From: Pelagibacterium sp. 26DY04
Lineage (GTDB): Bacteria > Pseudomonadota > Alphaproteobacteria > Rhizobiales > Devosiaceae
DNA: 64,000 nt
Direction of reading: 5' to 3'
Assembly (NCBI RefSeq): GCF_031202305.1
Contig: NZ_CP101731.1
Span: 1,302,001-1,366,000, forward strand
In this document: one piece after another, positions 23,944-31,894 of the stretch
How positions within the stretch are numbered: the first letter of the stretch is position 1
Layout: the number at the start of each line of letters is the position of its first letter
Notes under the pieces: model-generated
What the model was told of the DNA's origin: nothing
The model's input: only the letters and a program-made list of their open reading frames with translations
Databases searched by the model: none
Made by a program: the position numbers and the translations under genes

Positions 23944-24801
23944 ATGACGCTCATCAACACGATCATTCAAGGTGTGCTTTTGGGCGGGCTGTACGCGCTT
24001 TACGCCGCCGGGCTGTCGCTGATCTTCGGGGTCATGCGCCTGGTCAACCTTGCGCATGGCGACTTCATCGTGCTCGCCGCCTACGTCATCCTGGCGCTTT
24101 CGACCGCTTTCTTCATCCCGCCTTTCTGGGCCATGCTGATCGCGCTGCCTTTCCTGTTCGCCCTGGGCTGGGCGCTGCAGCGGGTGATCCTCAACCGCAC
24201 CGTGGAAGAAAACCTGCTGGTGCCGCTTTTGGTCACCTTTGGGCTGCAGATCATCATCCAGAACGGTCTTTTGGAAGCGTTCACCGCCAATAGCCGGCGG
24301 CTGAGCCTGGGCGGGATCGAATCGGCGTCGCTCACGGTCGGCGGCATCAGCCTTGGGGTGATGCCGTTGTTCACGTTCGCGGCCGCCGTCGCGGTGATCG
24401 GCGGGCTTTCGGCGCTGTTCTACATGACCGCGCTGGGGCGCAAGCTGCGCGCCACCTCCGACAACCGCACCTATGTGCAGATCGTGGGTATCAATCCTCA
24501 CAAGGTCTTCGCCATCGCCATGGGACTGGCATTCATCGTGATCGCGATTGCCGCATTCTTCATGGGCGCGCGCTCCAATTTCGATCCGTCGCAGGGGCCG
24601 GCGCGGCTGCTGTTCGCTTTCGAAGCCGTGGTGATCGGCGGGCTGGGCAGTTTGTGGGGCACATTGGCGGGGGGAGTCATTCTGGGCGTGTCCCAAGCCA
24701 TCGGCGCCGCGATCCATCCCCAGTACCAGATCCTGGTCGGCCACATCGTCTTCTTGTTGATCATCCTGGTCAGGCCGCGCGGTCTGTTCCCCAAACAATA
24801 G
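23944..24801 (+). CDS. livH: Branched-chain-type ABC transporter permease (LivH-like)
   Basis: A 285-residue membrane permease with about eight hydrophobic segments. It has the LivH-type start LINTIIQGVLLGGLYALYAAGLSLIFGVMRLVNLAHGDF, and a late VVIGGLGSLWGTLAGGVILGV loop that contacts the ATPase. It begins five bases after the LivF-like stop. The substrate is unspecified: this family also carries urea, amides and aromatic acids, and the catabolic setting favours an aromatic-pathway compound. Confidence 0.92.
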   Translation: MTLINTIIQGVLLGGLYALYAAGLSLIFGVMRLVNLAHGDFIVLAAYVILALSTAFFIPPFWAMLIALPFLFALGWALQRVILNRTVEENLLVPLLVTFGLQIIIQNGLLEAFTANSRRLSLGGIESASLTVGGISLGVMPLFTFAAAVAVIGGLSALFYMTALGRKLRATSDNRTYVQIVGINPHKVFAIAMGLAFIVIAIAAFFMGARSNFDPSQGPARLLFAFEAVVIGGLGSLWGTLAGGVILGVSQAIGAAIHPQYQILVGHIVFLLIILVRPRGLFPKQ

Positions 24802-24816
24802 GGTGCGCGGCACACC

Positions 24817-25944
24817 ATGAGTTCACAAACAGATAGCACCACCATCGCAAACACGGGCCTGAGGGAGGTTCACGCCAAGGATGCCCTTGGTGCGGCCAAG
24901 GGTAATTATCGTGTCGTCGTCGATACGAAAGTGTCCAGGATCGGCATGATCGTCATGGGGCTTATCGTCCTGGTCCTTTTCGCGGCTCCCGCTTTCGTCG
25001 AACGCGCCTTGCTTCAGGACCTGATCCTGATCCTGATGCTGATCGGGCTCGCCCAGTGCTGGAATCTCCTGGCGGGCTATGCGGGGCTCATCTCGGTGGG
25101 CCAGCAGGCGTTCGTCGGCGTGGGTGCCTATGGCATGTTCTACGTGGTGATCATGATGGGGGCCGATCCGCTGTTGTCGGTGCTGATCTCGGCGGTATTC
25201 GTGGCCCTGCTGTCCATTCCGGTGGGGCTCGTGGTGTTCCGGCTGCAGGGAGCATATTTCGCGGTGGTCACCTGGGTGGTTGCCGAGGTGTTCCGCCTGA
25301 TCGCCGCGATCTGGCCCGCTCTTGGCGGCGGCAGCGGCACGGCGCTGCCGCGCGCCGCTACCTCGGAGATGTTCGGCCTCGATTTTGCCGCCGAGCTGTT
25401 CGGCGCGCGTGCGGCGGCAGCGCGGGAGATCGTCATCTATTGGGGCGCTCTCGCCGTGGTGGTGATGATCGTGGTCGTGGCCTATCTCATGCTGCGCTCG
25501 CGCCTGGGACTGGCGCTCTCGGCCATCAAGGACGGCGAGATCGCCGCCGAAAGCGTCGGGATCGACATCAACCGCACCAAGTTCCTCGTCTATGTTTTCG
25601 CCGCGTTCGGCGCAGGGCTGATCGGGGCGCTCTATTTCCTGCAGCAGGCGCGCGTTTCTCCCGATGCGGCGTTCTCGGTCATGGATTGGACGGCTTATGT
25701 GATCTTCATCGTCGTCATCGGCGGGCTGGGCACGATCGAAGGGCCGATCATCGGCGCCATCGTGTTTGTGCTGCTGCGCTCATGGTTTTCGGCCTTCGGC
25801 CCATGGTACCTGATGTTCCTGGGACTCCTGGCCATCGTCATGATGCTGTTTGCGCCTAAAGGGTTGTGGGGGATGTTTTCCTCGGCCACCAACATACACC
25901 TTTTCCCCACGCGCAAGCGGCTGGAGCGCTCCGATCGGGATTGA
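24817..25944 (+). CDS. livM: Branched-chain-type ABC transporter permease (LivM-like)
   Basis: A 375-residue permease with about nine to ten hydrophobic segments, preceded by an N-terminal cytoplasmic stretch of some 40 residues. LAQCWNLLAGYAGLISVGQQAFVGVGAYGMF is the LivM hallmark, and VVIGGLGTIEGPIIGAIVFVLLR is the ATPase-coupling loop. It is the last gene of the operon started by the maleylacetate reductase gene. No terminator is obvious after it. The next gene has its own AraC-type direct repeat. Confidence 0.92.
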   Translation: MSSQTDSTTIANTGLREVHAKDALGAAKGNYRVVVDTKVSRIGMIVMGLIVLVLFAAPAFVERALLQDLILILMLIGLAQCWNLLAGYAGLISVGQQAFVGVGAYGMFYVVIMMGADPLLSVLISAVFVALLSIPVGLVVFRLQGAYFAVVTWVVAEVFRLIAAIWPALGGGSGTALPRAATSEMFGLDFAAELFGARAAAAREIVIYWGALAVVVMIVVVAYLMLRSRLGLALSAIKDGEIAAESVGIDINRTKFLVYVFAAFGAGLIGALYFLQQARVSPDAAFSVMDWTAYVIFIVVIGGLGTIEGPIIGAIVFVLLRSWFSAFGPWYLMFLGLLAIVMMLFAPKGLWGMFSSATNIHLFPTRKRLERSDRD

Positions 25945-26007
25945 AAGTGAACGTAAAAACTGTTGATTTTCAATAGCTTGTGTGCATCCGATTGCCCGCT
26001 TGTTTCG

Positions 26008-26034
26008 TGCAGAATTTCGCAACGGATTATGCAG
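26008..26034 (+). promoter_or_regulatory. AraC-type direct repeat before the PcpA-like dioxygenase
   Basis: TTTCGTGCAGAA and TTATGCAGGTT; their TGCAG cores start at 26008 and 26030, 22 bp apart. The site lies 133 bp upstream of the dioxygenase start codon. Confidence 0.7.
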
Positions 26035-26166
26035 GTTCCCACTCGCGCCGCCTCTTAAACTTTTCCGAGGATGGGGGTCCATCCGCTCGATGACCGCCCT
26101 GGCGGCGGTTTGGGAAGAGACAATCGCGAGACGTCCGGCGATGGTCCGGTACAGAAAAGGTATAAT

Positions 26167-27132
26167 ATGCGCGACGAACATAAGCTCGTGAAAGGCATCC
26201 ATCACGTCACATCGTGCGTGGGCGGTGCTCAGGAGGACATCGATTTCCTGACGCAGGTCGTAGGCCAGCGGATGATCAAGCAGACGGTGCTGTTTGACGG
26301 CAAGGTGCCGATCTACCACCTCTACTACGCCAATGCGGATGCCGAGATCGGCACCGTGATGACCACCTTTCCTTATCGCCAGGACGGCCGCAAGGGGCGC
26401 AGGGGCACAGGCCAGGTCGCGGTGACCGCCTATAGCGTGGGCGAAGACAGCCTCGACTTCTGGGCTCGGCACCTCGAGCGCCATGGGGTAAAGCATTCGG
26501 GCGTCAAACGCCTGTTCGGCAAGGACCGGATCTATTTCGAAGATCCCGTGGGCCTGGGCTATGAAGTGGTCGGCGACAATCGCGACACCCGCAAGGGGTG
26601 GACAACCGACGAGATCTCCGAAGCCAATTCGGTCAAGGGATTCAACAACGTCGTGATGTCCGTGCGCGAAATCCCCTCGATGGAAAGCTACCTCGTCGAT
26701 GCCCTGGGGTTTGAAAAGACCGGACAGGAAGACAACTACCACCAGTACGAAATCAATGGCGGGGGCCCGTGCAAGACGGTGATTCTGCGTGAGGACGCCG
26801 ATACGCCGCAAGGGTCGTGGACCTTTGGCGAAGGCACCGTGCACCACGTCGCCTTTCAGGTCGAAAACGACGATACCCAGAAGGTCCTCAAGGATTGGCT
26901 CGAAGGTCTCGGCTACACCGACTCATCGGAGCAGAAGGACCGGAACTACTTCCACTCGGTCTATTGCCGCTCGCCCGGAGGGGTGCTGACCGAATTCGCC
27001 ACATGCGATATCGGGTTCACAACCGATGAGCCGCTCGAGGAGCTGGGCAAGAACCTGATGCTGCCGCCCTGGTTCGAAAGCCGCCGGGCCGAGATCGTCG
27101 CTCCGCTCGAGCCGATCAAGGTCCCGCAATAA
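26167..27132 (+). CDS. Hydroquinone 1,2-dioxygenase, PcpA/LinE-like
   Basis: A 321-residue two-domain VOC dioxygenase that follows the PcpA/LinE pattern closely. Examples are IPIYHLYYAN-like (48-57), TVMTTFPYRQDGRKGRRGTGQ (63-83), QGSWTFGEGTVHHVAF and RSPGGVLTEFA. Expected Fe(II) ligands are His12/13, His227 and Glu276; the last two fall at the same numbers I recall for PcpA. PcpA and LinE open (chloro)hydroquinones to (chloro)maleylacetate, which the reductase at 21427 would then reduce. The ATG at 26167 is preceded by GAAAAGG. It is expressed from its own AraC-type promoter and ended by a good terminator. It is a distinct enzyme from the 3403 product. Confidence 0.9.
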   Translation: MRDEHKLVKGIHHVTSCVGGAQEDIDFLTQVVGQRMIKQTVLFDGKVPIYHLYYANADAEIGTVMTTFPYRQDGRKGRRGTGQVAVTAYSVGEDSLDFWARHLERHGVKHSGVKRLFGKDRIYFEDPVGLGYEVVGDNRDTRKGWTTDEISEANSVKGFNNVVMSVREIPSMESYLVDALGFEKTGQEDNYHQYEINGGGPCKTVILREDADTPQGSWTFGEGTVHHVAFQVENDDTQKVLKDWLEGLGYTDSSEQKDRNYFHSVYCRSPGGVLTEFATCDIGFTTDEPLEELGKNLMLPPWFESRRAEIVAPLEPIKVPQ

Positions 27133-27145
27133 CAGCCAATCGCAA

Positions 27146-27170
27146 GGCACGGGCTCGGCCCGTGCCTTTT
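27146..27170 (+). terminator. Rho-independent terminator after the PcpA-like gene
   Basis: GGCACGGGC (27146-27154) and GCCCGTGCC (27158-27166) form a perfect 9-bp stem followed by TTTT. Confidence 0.85.
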
Positions 27171-27220
27171 GCTATGGGCGGGCTCCAGCGGGAAAACTGG
27201 AATTGGCTGTGCAAGTTTCA

Positions 27221-27247
27221 TACAGAAAACTGGAAAAGAATGTGCAG
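27221..27247 (+). promoter_or_regulatory. AraC-type direct repeat ahead of the riboswitch operon
   Basis: TTTCATACAGAA and ATGTGCAGGTT; their cores start at 27221 and 27243, 22 bp apart. The left half is degenerate (TACAG), and a further TGCAA lies 11 bp upstream at 27210. It suggests that the same regulator also drives the B12-uptake transcript. Confidence 0.55.
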
Positions 27248-27367
27248 GTTTTCCGTCAAGGCTTGCGGCACACTCTCTGCTATCGGCTGATGACCAAGCT
27301 GGAAAGAACGGGCGCTAAAAGCCTGATCCCGCTGTGGTTCCGGCTTTCTGATGGAGGAGGAAACATC

Positions 27368-27418
27368 ATGGCGCCAATGCATTTCGATCACTTTCGCGAG
27401 CGGCTTGCGCGCTGCTGA
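27368..27418 (+). CDS. Possible 16-residue leader peptide
   Basis: An ATG at 27368 is preceded by an excellent GGAGGAGG seven bases away. The ORF is 16 codons (MAPMHFDHFRERLARC) and ends at TGA 27418, just before the cobalamin riboswitch. It lies downstream of an AraC-type direct repeat. Its strong ribosome site suggests it is translated, either as a leader peptide coupling translation to transcription or as a small product in its own right. It could be chance; there is nothing to compare it with here. Confidence 0.4.
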   Translation: MAPMHFDHFRERLARC

Positions 27419-27435
27419 CGAAGCTGCCATTGTGT

Positions 27436-27668
27436 GCGCGTTACGGTTCCGATCAGGGCGACACGCCGCGATCGGATGAAAAGGGAACACGGTGCGGACG
27501 ACCCAATCGGGGCCAATTCCGTGGCTGCCCTCGCAACTGTAACCGGCGAGCCTGTCGCCAAACTGCCACTGGTCCCATCGGGCTGGGAAGGCGGTGGCGG
27601 GCATTTGAGCCGGGAGCCAGTAGACCTGCCGGAACGACACGACCTTTGAGCCGAGCGAGGTGCCTCGG
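27436..27668 (+). promoter_or_regulatory. Cobalamin riboswitch with translational expression platform
   Basis: Conserved cobalamin-aptamer elements appear in the right order: GGTTCC near 27445, GATGAAAAGGGAACACGGTG (27475-27494), AATTCCGTGGCTGCCCTCGCAACTG, GCCACTGG (27565-27572), GGGAAGGC near 27585 and the B12 box AGCCAGTAGACCTGCC (27615-27630). Downstream, CCGAG (27651-27655) can pair with CTCGG (27664-27668), next to the GGGAGAG ribosome site of the following small ORF. This suggests control of translation. It precedes a B12-type uptake operon, so high adenosylcobalamin should shut off import. Confidence 0.93.
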
Positions 27669-27684
27669 CGGGAGAGAACTACCT

Positions 27685-27759
27685 ATGACCATTCGCTCGT
27701 CGAAATGGCCGATCGGTTCTGCCCGCCCCATTGTGGGAGCGGATAGCGATGCAGCCTGA
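27685..27759 (+). CDS. Possible 24-residue ORF directly under the riboswitch
   Basis: An ATG at 27685 follows GGGAGAG and opens a 24-codon ORF (MTIRSSKWPIGS...) ending at TGA 27759. The end overlaps the start of the next gene (27749) in another frame. Its ribosome site is the one facing the riboswitch platform. Translation of this ORF could carry ribosomes to the next start (translational coupling). It may have no function as a peptide. Confidence 0.4.
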   Translation: MTIRSSKWPIGSARPIVGADSDAA

Positions 27760-28486
27760 CGCCATTCTCTTTACGATCTCACAGCACAATTTGAGCGCGG
27801 GGCGATTCAAAGCCATGGCCGCACGGTTGGAGGCGGCGGTTAATGTGCCTTCCAGGCTGGTGCGTCTGGAAGGAAGCTCCGCGAGCCTGCCCGATGCACT
27901 CGAGGCGCTGGTCGCACGGTCGCACCGGCGCATATTGATCCAGCCAATCGGACTGCCGTTCAGCGAATCCATGCGTGCCTGGCTGCCGGGCGCGGTGGGG
28001 AACTGGCTGGAACTGACGGGACGGGACGATCTTGAACTAGCGATCGGACGGGAGGTGCTCGAAACCACCGATCTGCTCGAACGCATGGCCGCGTCCGCGC
28101 TCGACAATGTCGCTACCGCCGAGCCTGCGACAACAGCCAAAACCAGCCTGGGCAAGCCCGGTTGGGAGACGCCACCAGCTTTCGCCCACCACATTCTGGT
28201 TTGTACCGGGCCGCGCTGCCACTACCGCGATGCCGCCTCGATGGTCGTGGCGCTCAAATCGGAAATCAGCCGGCAAAAGGCCGGACACAAATGCCTGACC
28301 ACCCGCACGGGCTGCATGTTTCCGTGCAACAAGGGACCGATGGTTGCCGTCTATCCCCGAGGGGAATGGTATCGGCTGCCCGATGGAGAAGCCGTCCGCC
28401 AATTCGTGCGCTCCGTGATCGTCGAGGAGACGACGCTGCCCGAGCATCTGTTCTTTTCCACCACCGCCAAAGCGGCGATTGCCTAG
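27749..28486 (+). CDS. Two-domain protein: CbiX/SirB-like N-terminus plus thioredoxin-like [2Fe-2S] ferredoxin
   Basis: A 245-residue protein. The start is the ATG at 27749 behind GGGAGCGG. The N-terminal part (about 1-120, DAILFTISQHNL... RRILIQPIGLPFSE) resembles a CbiX/SirB chelatase-type half domain. The C-terminal part (about 145-245) is a COG3411-type ferredoxin: HILVCTGPRCHYRDA, a later Cys in GHKCLTTRTGC and MFPCNKGPMVAVYP, giving cysteines for a [2Fe-2S] cluster. Placed first in a cobalamin-riboswitch operon, it may handle corrin or cobalt reduction after uptake (inference). The N-terminal domain call is tentative; the ferredoxin part is firmer. Confidence 0.75.
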   Translation: MQPDAILFTISQHNLSAGRFKAMAARLEAAVNVPSRLVRLEGSSASLPDALEALVARSHRRILIQPIGLPFSESMRAWLPGAVGNWLELTGRDDLELAIGREVLETTDLLERMAASALDNVATAEPATTAKTSLGKPGWETPPAFAHHILVCTGPRCHYRDAASMVVALKSEISRQKAGHKCLTTRTGCMFPCNKGPMVAVYPRGEWYRLPDGEAVRQFVRSVIVEETTLPEHLFFSTTAKAAIA

Positions 28487-28498
28487 GGGAGGGAGCAG

Positions 28499-29575
28499 AT
28501 GTCGACATTGACCGCAAGAATGCCGGCGGGAGCCCGGCCGAGCCGCGTACTGGTCAGTTTCTCCGCCTTCGTCGCCTTGGTGGCTTTCGGTTTTTTGATT
28601 TTGCTCGCGCGGGGGACCGTGTTCATCCCCATCGGGGAGGTGACGCAAATCCTGCTCGGCGGCGAAGGAAGCCGGGACATTCACCGCGTCATCGTGATGG
28701 ATGCGCGTCTGCCCAAGGCCATAACCGCCGTATTTGCCGGGGCCGCGCTGGGGGTGGGCGGAGCGCTGATGCAGACGCTGTTCCGCAATCCCCTTGCCGA
28801 TCCTTTCGTGCTTGGGGTCAGTTCAGGTGCGGTGCTCGGAGCAGCCATCGTGATCCTGGGGACATCGACCACCGGCTGGCTCTCGGGGCTGACCATCGTT
28901 CGTCAGCTCGGCGTAACGGGCGCCGCAGTGGCGGGCGCGGGACTGGTGCTGGTGCTTGCGCTGGCGTTCGCGCGCCGGGTCGGCAATCCGACGACCGTGC
29001 TGATCGTCGGCGTCATGTTCGGCTTTCTCTCGGGCGCGCTGGTCGATGTGCTCGTTTATTATGCCGATCCCGAGCGGCTGCAGGGGCTTGCCTCTTTCAC
29101 ACGCGGCACGGTTCGCGACGTGAGCTGGCACGACCTGCAGATCGTCGCCCCGGCTTGCATCGCCGTCATTCTCGCTTCGGTGTTGCTCGCCAAATCGATG
29201 AACATCCTGCTGTTGGGCGAGAACTACGCCGCGACCATGGGGATCAAGGTGCGACCCATCCAGTTCAGCGCGCTCGCCATCGTCGCCATCCTGGCCGGCG
29301 TGGTCACCGCCTATTGCGGCGCCATCGGCTTTGTGGGGCTGGCGGCCCCGCATCTGGTCAGGGGCATTTTGCGCGACTCCAATCACTTCGTCGTGCTGCC
29401 CGGTTCCGCACTGGTCGGTGCGCTGCTCGTGCTGTTGGCCGAATACGTGGCGGGAGGCAACGGGCTGACCAACGTCTCGCTTCCGCTCAATTCGGTCACC
29501 GCCTTCGTGGGCGCGCCGGTCGTCCTCTGGGTGTTGCTGCGGCGTCGCCGCGAGGCCGGGCAGGTGCCGTCATGA
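28499..29575 (+). CDS. btuC: FecCD-family ABC permease, probable cobalamin importer (BtuC-like)
   Basis: A 358-residue permease with about nine to ten membrane helices and FecCD landmarks: DARLPKAITAVFAGAALGVGGALMQTLFRNPLADPFVLGVSSGA, then GFVGLAAPHLVRGIL and the closing GAPVVLWVLLRRRR. GGGGAGGGAG precedes the ATG. FecCD permeases carry siderophores, haem or cobalamin; the riboswitch upstream makes a corrinoid the likely cargo. Its stop overlaps the next ATPase start (ATGA), so the two are coupled. Confidence 0.88.
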   Translation: MSTLTARMPAGARPSRVLVSFSAFVALVAFGFLILLARGTVFIPIGEVTQILLGGEGSRDIHRVIVMDARLPKAITAVFAGAALGVGGALMQTLFRNPLADPFVLGVSSGAVLGAAIVILGTSTTGWLSGLTIVRQLGVTGAAVAGAGLVLVLALAFARRVGNPTTVLIVGVMFGFLSGALVDVLVYYADPERLQGLASFTRGTVRDVSWHDLQIVAPACIAVILASVLLAKSMNILLLGENYAATMGIKVRPIQFSALAIVAILAGVVTAYCGAIGFVGLAAPHLVRGILRDSNHFVVLPGSALVGALLVLLAEYVAGGNGLTNVSLPLNSVTAFVGAPVVLWVLLRRRREAGQVPS

Positions 29576-30660
29576 ACGCGTTATCGGAAATCAGGGCCGA
29601 TCATCAGGCAGACCGGCCGGTGATCGAGGCGATCGATCTCACTGTCGGATATCGTGGCGCGCGGGGCCGCCCGGCCAACGTGCTCACCGGCATCGACGCT
29701 ACCTTGAGACAGGGGCAGTTCGCCTTTCTTCTCGGGCCGAACGGCGCCGGTAAATCCACCTTGCTCCGCAGCCTCGTGGGAAGCCAGCGGCCGCTCGCCG
29801 GGCGGGTCATGCTCGACGGGGTTGACCTGGCCCGCATGTCCGCCCGCGAGCGTGCTCAACGGCTGAGCGTGGTGCTGACCGACCGCGTCGACGTCGGGCT
29901 GATGTCGGTGCGCGCGCTGGTCGGCCTGGGGCGCGCGCCCTACATGGGCTGGTTCGCGGCGATGGAACAGGAAGACCGCGACACGGTGGAATGGGCGCTC
30001 GACGCCGCCGGAGCGCGGATGCTGGCCGACCGGCAGGTGGTCGAGCTGTCCGACGGCGAGCGCCAGCGCGTCATGATTGCCAGGGCGCTGGCGCAGCGGC
30101 CCTCCATCCTCGTGCTGGACGAGCCCACTGCGTTTCTCGATCTGACGCGGCGGGTCGAATTGACAGCGCTGCTTCGGCGCCTGGTGGACGAAACAGGACT
30201 TGCGATCCTGATGTCCACGCATGACCTCGAACTCGCGCTGCGCACCGCCGATCAGATCTGGCTGGTGCATGGGGACGGGGCGTTCGAGACCGGATGCCCG
30301 GAAGATCTCGCCCATAATGGTTCGATCGCCCGCGCCTATGCCGGCCGCGGCATTTCGTTCGACCATCAGGTGGGAACCTTCATCGTTACAGCCGATGAGG
30401 GTGGGCCAAGGATTGCCGTGTCGGGGGCAGGGGTATCGTCCCACTGGGCCGCCCGCGCCGTGGAGCGCGCCGGCTGCGTCCCGGTCGGGCAAGATGTGCG
30501 CGCGCACCACAGCCTCTCCGTCGAAACGCTGGCGGATAAGGGCGTGGCCTGGCGGCTGGACGCCAATGGCCAGACGTGTGGAGGCAATGATTTCGAAAGC
30601 CTGGTCGCCCATCTGCGGCTTTTGGCCGAGCGACCAATGCCGATAGGGGCGGGAGACTGA
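29572..30660 (+). CDS. btuD: ABC transporter ATPase with C-terminal extension, probable cobalamin importer (BtuD-like)
   Basis: A 362-residue protein. The first 260 residues form an FepC/BtuD-type ATPase: Walker A GPNGAGKST, signature ELSDGERQRVMIARAL (LSDGE rather than LSGGQ), Walker B ILVLDEPTAFLDL and the H-loop STHDLELAL. About 100 further residues (HQVGTFIVTADEGGPRIAVSG..., with cysteines) form an extra domain that is uncommon in BtuD but known in some HmuV/FhuC-like proteins. The start is the ATG at 29572, overlapping the permease stop. The frame is open far upstream, but that part is shadow. Confidence 0.86.
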   Translation: MNALSEIRADHQADRPVIEAIDLTVGYRGARGRPANVLTGIDATLRQGQFAFLLGPNGAGKSTLLRSLVGSQRPLAGRVMLDGVDLARMSARERAQRLSVVLTDRVDVGLMSVRALVGLGRAPYMGWFAAMEQEDRDTVEWALDAAGARMLADRQVVELSDGERQRVMIARALAQRPSILVLDEPTAFLDLTRRVELTALLRRLVDETGLAILMSTHDLELALRTADQIWLVHGDGAFETGCPEDLAHNGSIARAYAGRGISFDHQVGTFIVTADEGGPRIAVSGAGVSSHWAARAVERAGCVPVGQDVRAHHSLSVETLADKGVAWRLDANGQTCGGNDFESLVAHLRLLAERPMPIGAGD

Positions 30661-30664
30661 TCTG

Positions 30665-31864
30665 ATGCAGAAATGGACATGGGCAGTCGTCGCCTTGGCG
30701 GCGCTGACAGCAATCCCTCATGCCGTTGCCCAAGAGGGCTCGGGCCAGCAATCGTCCACATGTGTGGAGGATTTCGATCCGGAGGCGGACTATTTCGCCG
30801 ACAAGGTTGCATCGGACCATTCCCAATTCTGGGAAGCGTCTTATCACGGCAACTACAAGGTGCTGACGGTTGCCGATACCGAAGACTCCTCGGGAGGAAG
30901 CCTGTCCTACGTGCTCGTGCAGTGTGGAACGCCGGCGCCCGAGCTGACGGGCGACCTCGAAGGCGCGCTGCTGGTCGAGGTGCCGATCGAGAGGGCCGTC
31001 GTCACGCACCGCAATGCCCTGGCCATGATCGACGAGATCGGGCAGGTGCCCACTATCGTGGGACTGACGCGAAACTATCTCGGCTACGCTGAAGGCGATG
31101 CCTGGTATTCCGAACTTGTCGCCGCGGCCGGGAGCCCTGTCGATGTTGGTTCGGAATCCGATCTCGATTTCGAAACCACGCTGGCGCTCGAACCCGATGT
31201 CATCTTCATGGCCGGCTATGGCCCAGGCTATAATGAAGTGACCACGGTGAGCGAGCGGGGGCTGCCGGCGATCATGGTTTCCAACCGCACCGAGCCAACC
31301 CCGCTCGGCTCATCCGAATGGCTCAAATTCATTGCCGCTTTCTACAATGAGGAAGCCCAGGCCAACGCCGTCTTCGAGACGATCAGCACCGACTATACCT
31401 CCATCGCGCAGGAGGCCGCCGGACGCCTCGACGATTATGAGGTCGGCTATGCCTGCCTTGGCGAAGAGGGCGGCTGCGGCTTCATGTTCGCCCATGGCGA
31501 CAACACGCTCAACGGGCAGATCCTTCAGCTAATGGGGGTGAAAAACCCCTTTGCCGAGGGAAATGACCGGCCAAACGGCATGGACTTCGATTATGAGGCC
31601 GCGTTGGGCCGTGTGCAGGATACCGATTTCTTCATCATCTATTACGTGGCCTCGCCCGAGGCGCTGGCCAGCGATCCGCGCTACCAGAACGTGCCGGCCC
31701 TGGCTTCGGGAAACTACATCATTTCCACGGTCGACAATTACCACGAATGCAACGCGGTGACCTATGTCCGCGTCGACCGGCTGATCCGCGACTATGCGAT
31801 CGGCGTGCTGCCCGAATTGTTCCCCGGCGAGGAGGGCGTCTGCTTCAAGGCGCCTTCGCAATAG
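30665..31864 (+). CDS. Periplasmic substrate-binding protein of the FecCD-type importer, copy 1
   Basis: A 399-residue protein with a signal peptide (cleavage near AVAQEG). It starts at an ATG five bases after the ATPase stop. Two lobes of a BtuF/FepB-like helical-backbone binding protein can be followed: LTVADT... ALAMIDEIGQVPTIVGLTRN in lobe 1 and LEPDVIFMAGYGPGYNEV... GLPAIMVSNRTEPTPLGSSEWLKF in lobe 2. The cysteines near the N-terminus, in EEGGCGF and at the end may pair. It is larger than classic BtuF (about 245 residues). The next gene is a paralogue, so this operon has two binding proteins for one permease. Confidence 0.85.
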   Translation: MQKWTWAVVALAALTAIPHAVAQEGSGQQSSTCVEDFDPEADYFADKVASDHSQFWEASYHGNYKVLTVADTEDSSGGSLSYVLVQCGTPAPELTGDLEGALLVEVPIERAVVTHRNALAMIDEIGQVPTIVGLTRNYLGYAEGDAWYSELVAAAGSPVDVGSESDLDFETTLALEPDVIFMAGYGPGYNEVTTVSERGLPAIMVSNRTEPTPLGSSEWLKFIAAFYNEEAQANAVFETISTDYTSIAQEAAGRLDDYEVGYACLGEEGGCGFMFAHGDNTLNGQILQLMGVKNPFAEGNDRPNGMDFDYEAALGRVQDTDFFIIYYVASPEALASDPRYQNVPALASGNYIISTVDNYHECNAVTYVRVDRLIRDYAIGVLPELFPGEEGVCFKAPSQ

Positions 31865-31894
31865 GTGGCTGGAGCGGGATTGAGGAGAAAGAAC

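Noticed and set aside
28162..29571. Long upstream extension of the ABC ATPase frame
   Set aside because: It is out of frame with the ferredoxin-like and permease genes that clearly occupy this DNA. The ATG at 29572 overlaps the permease stop.
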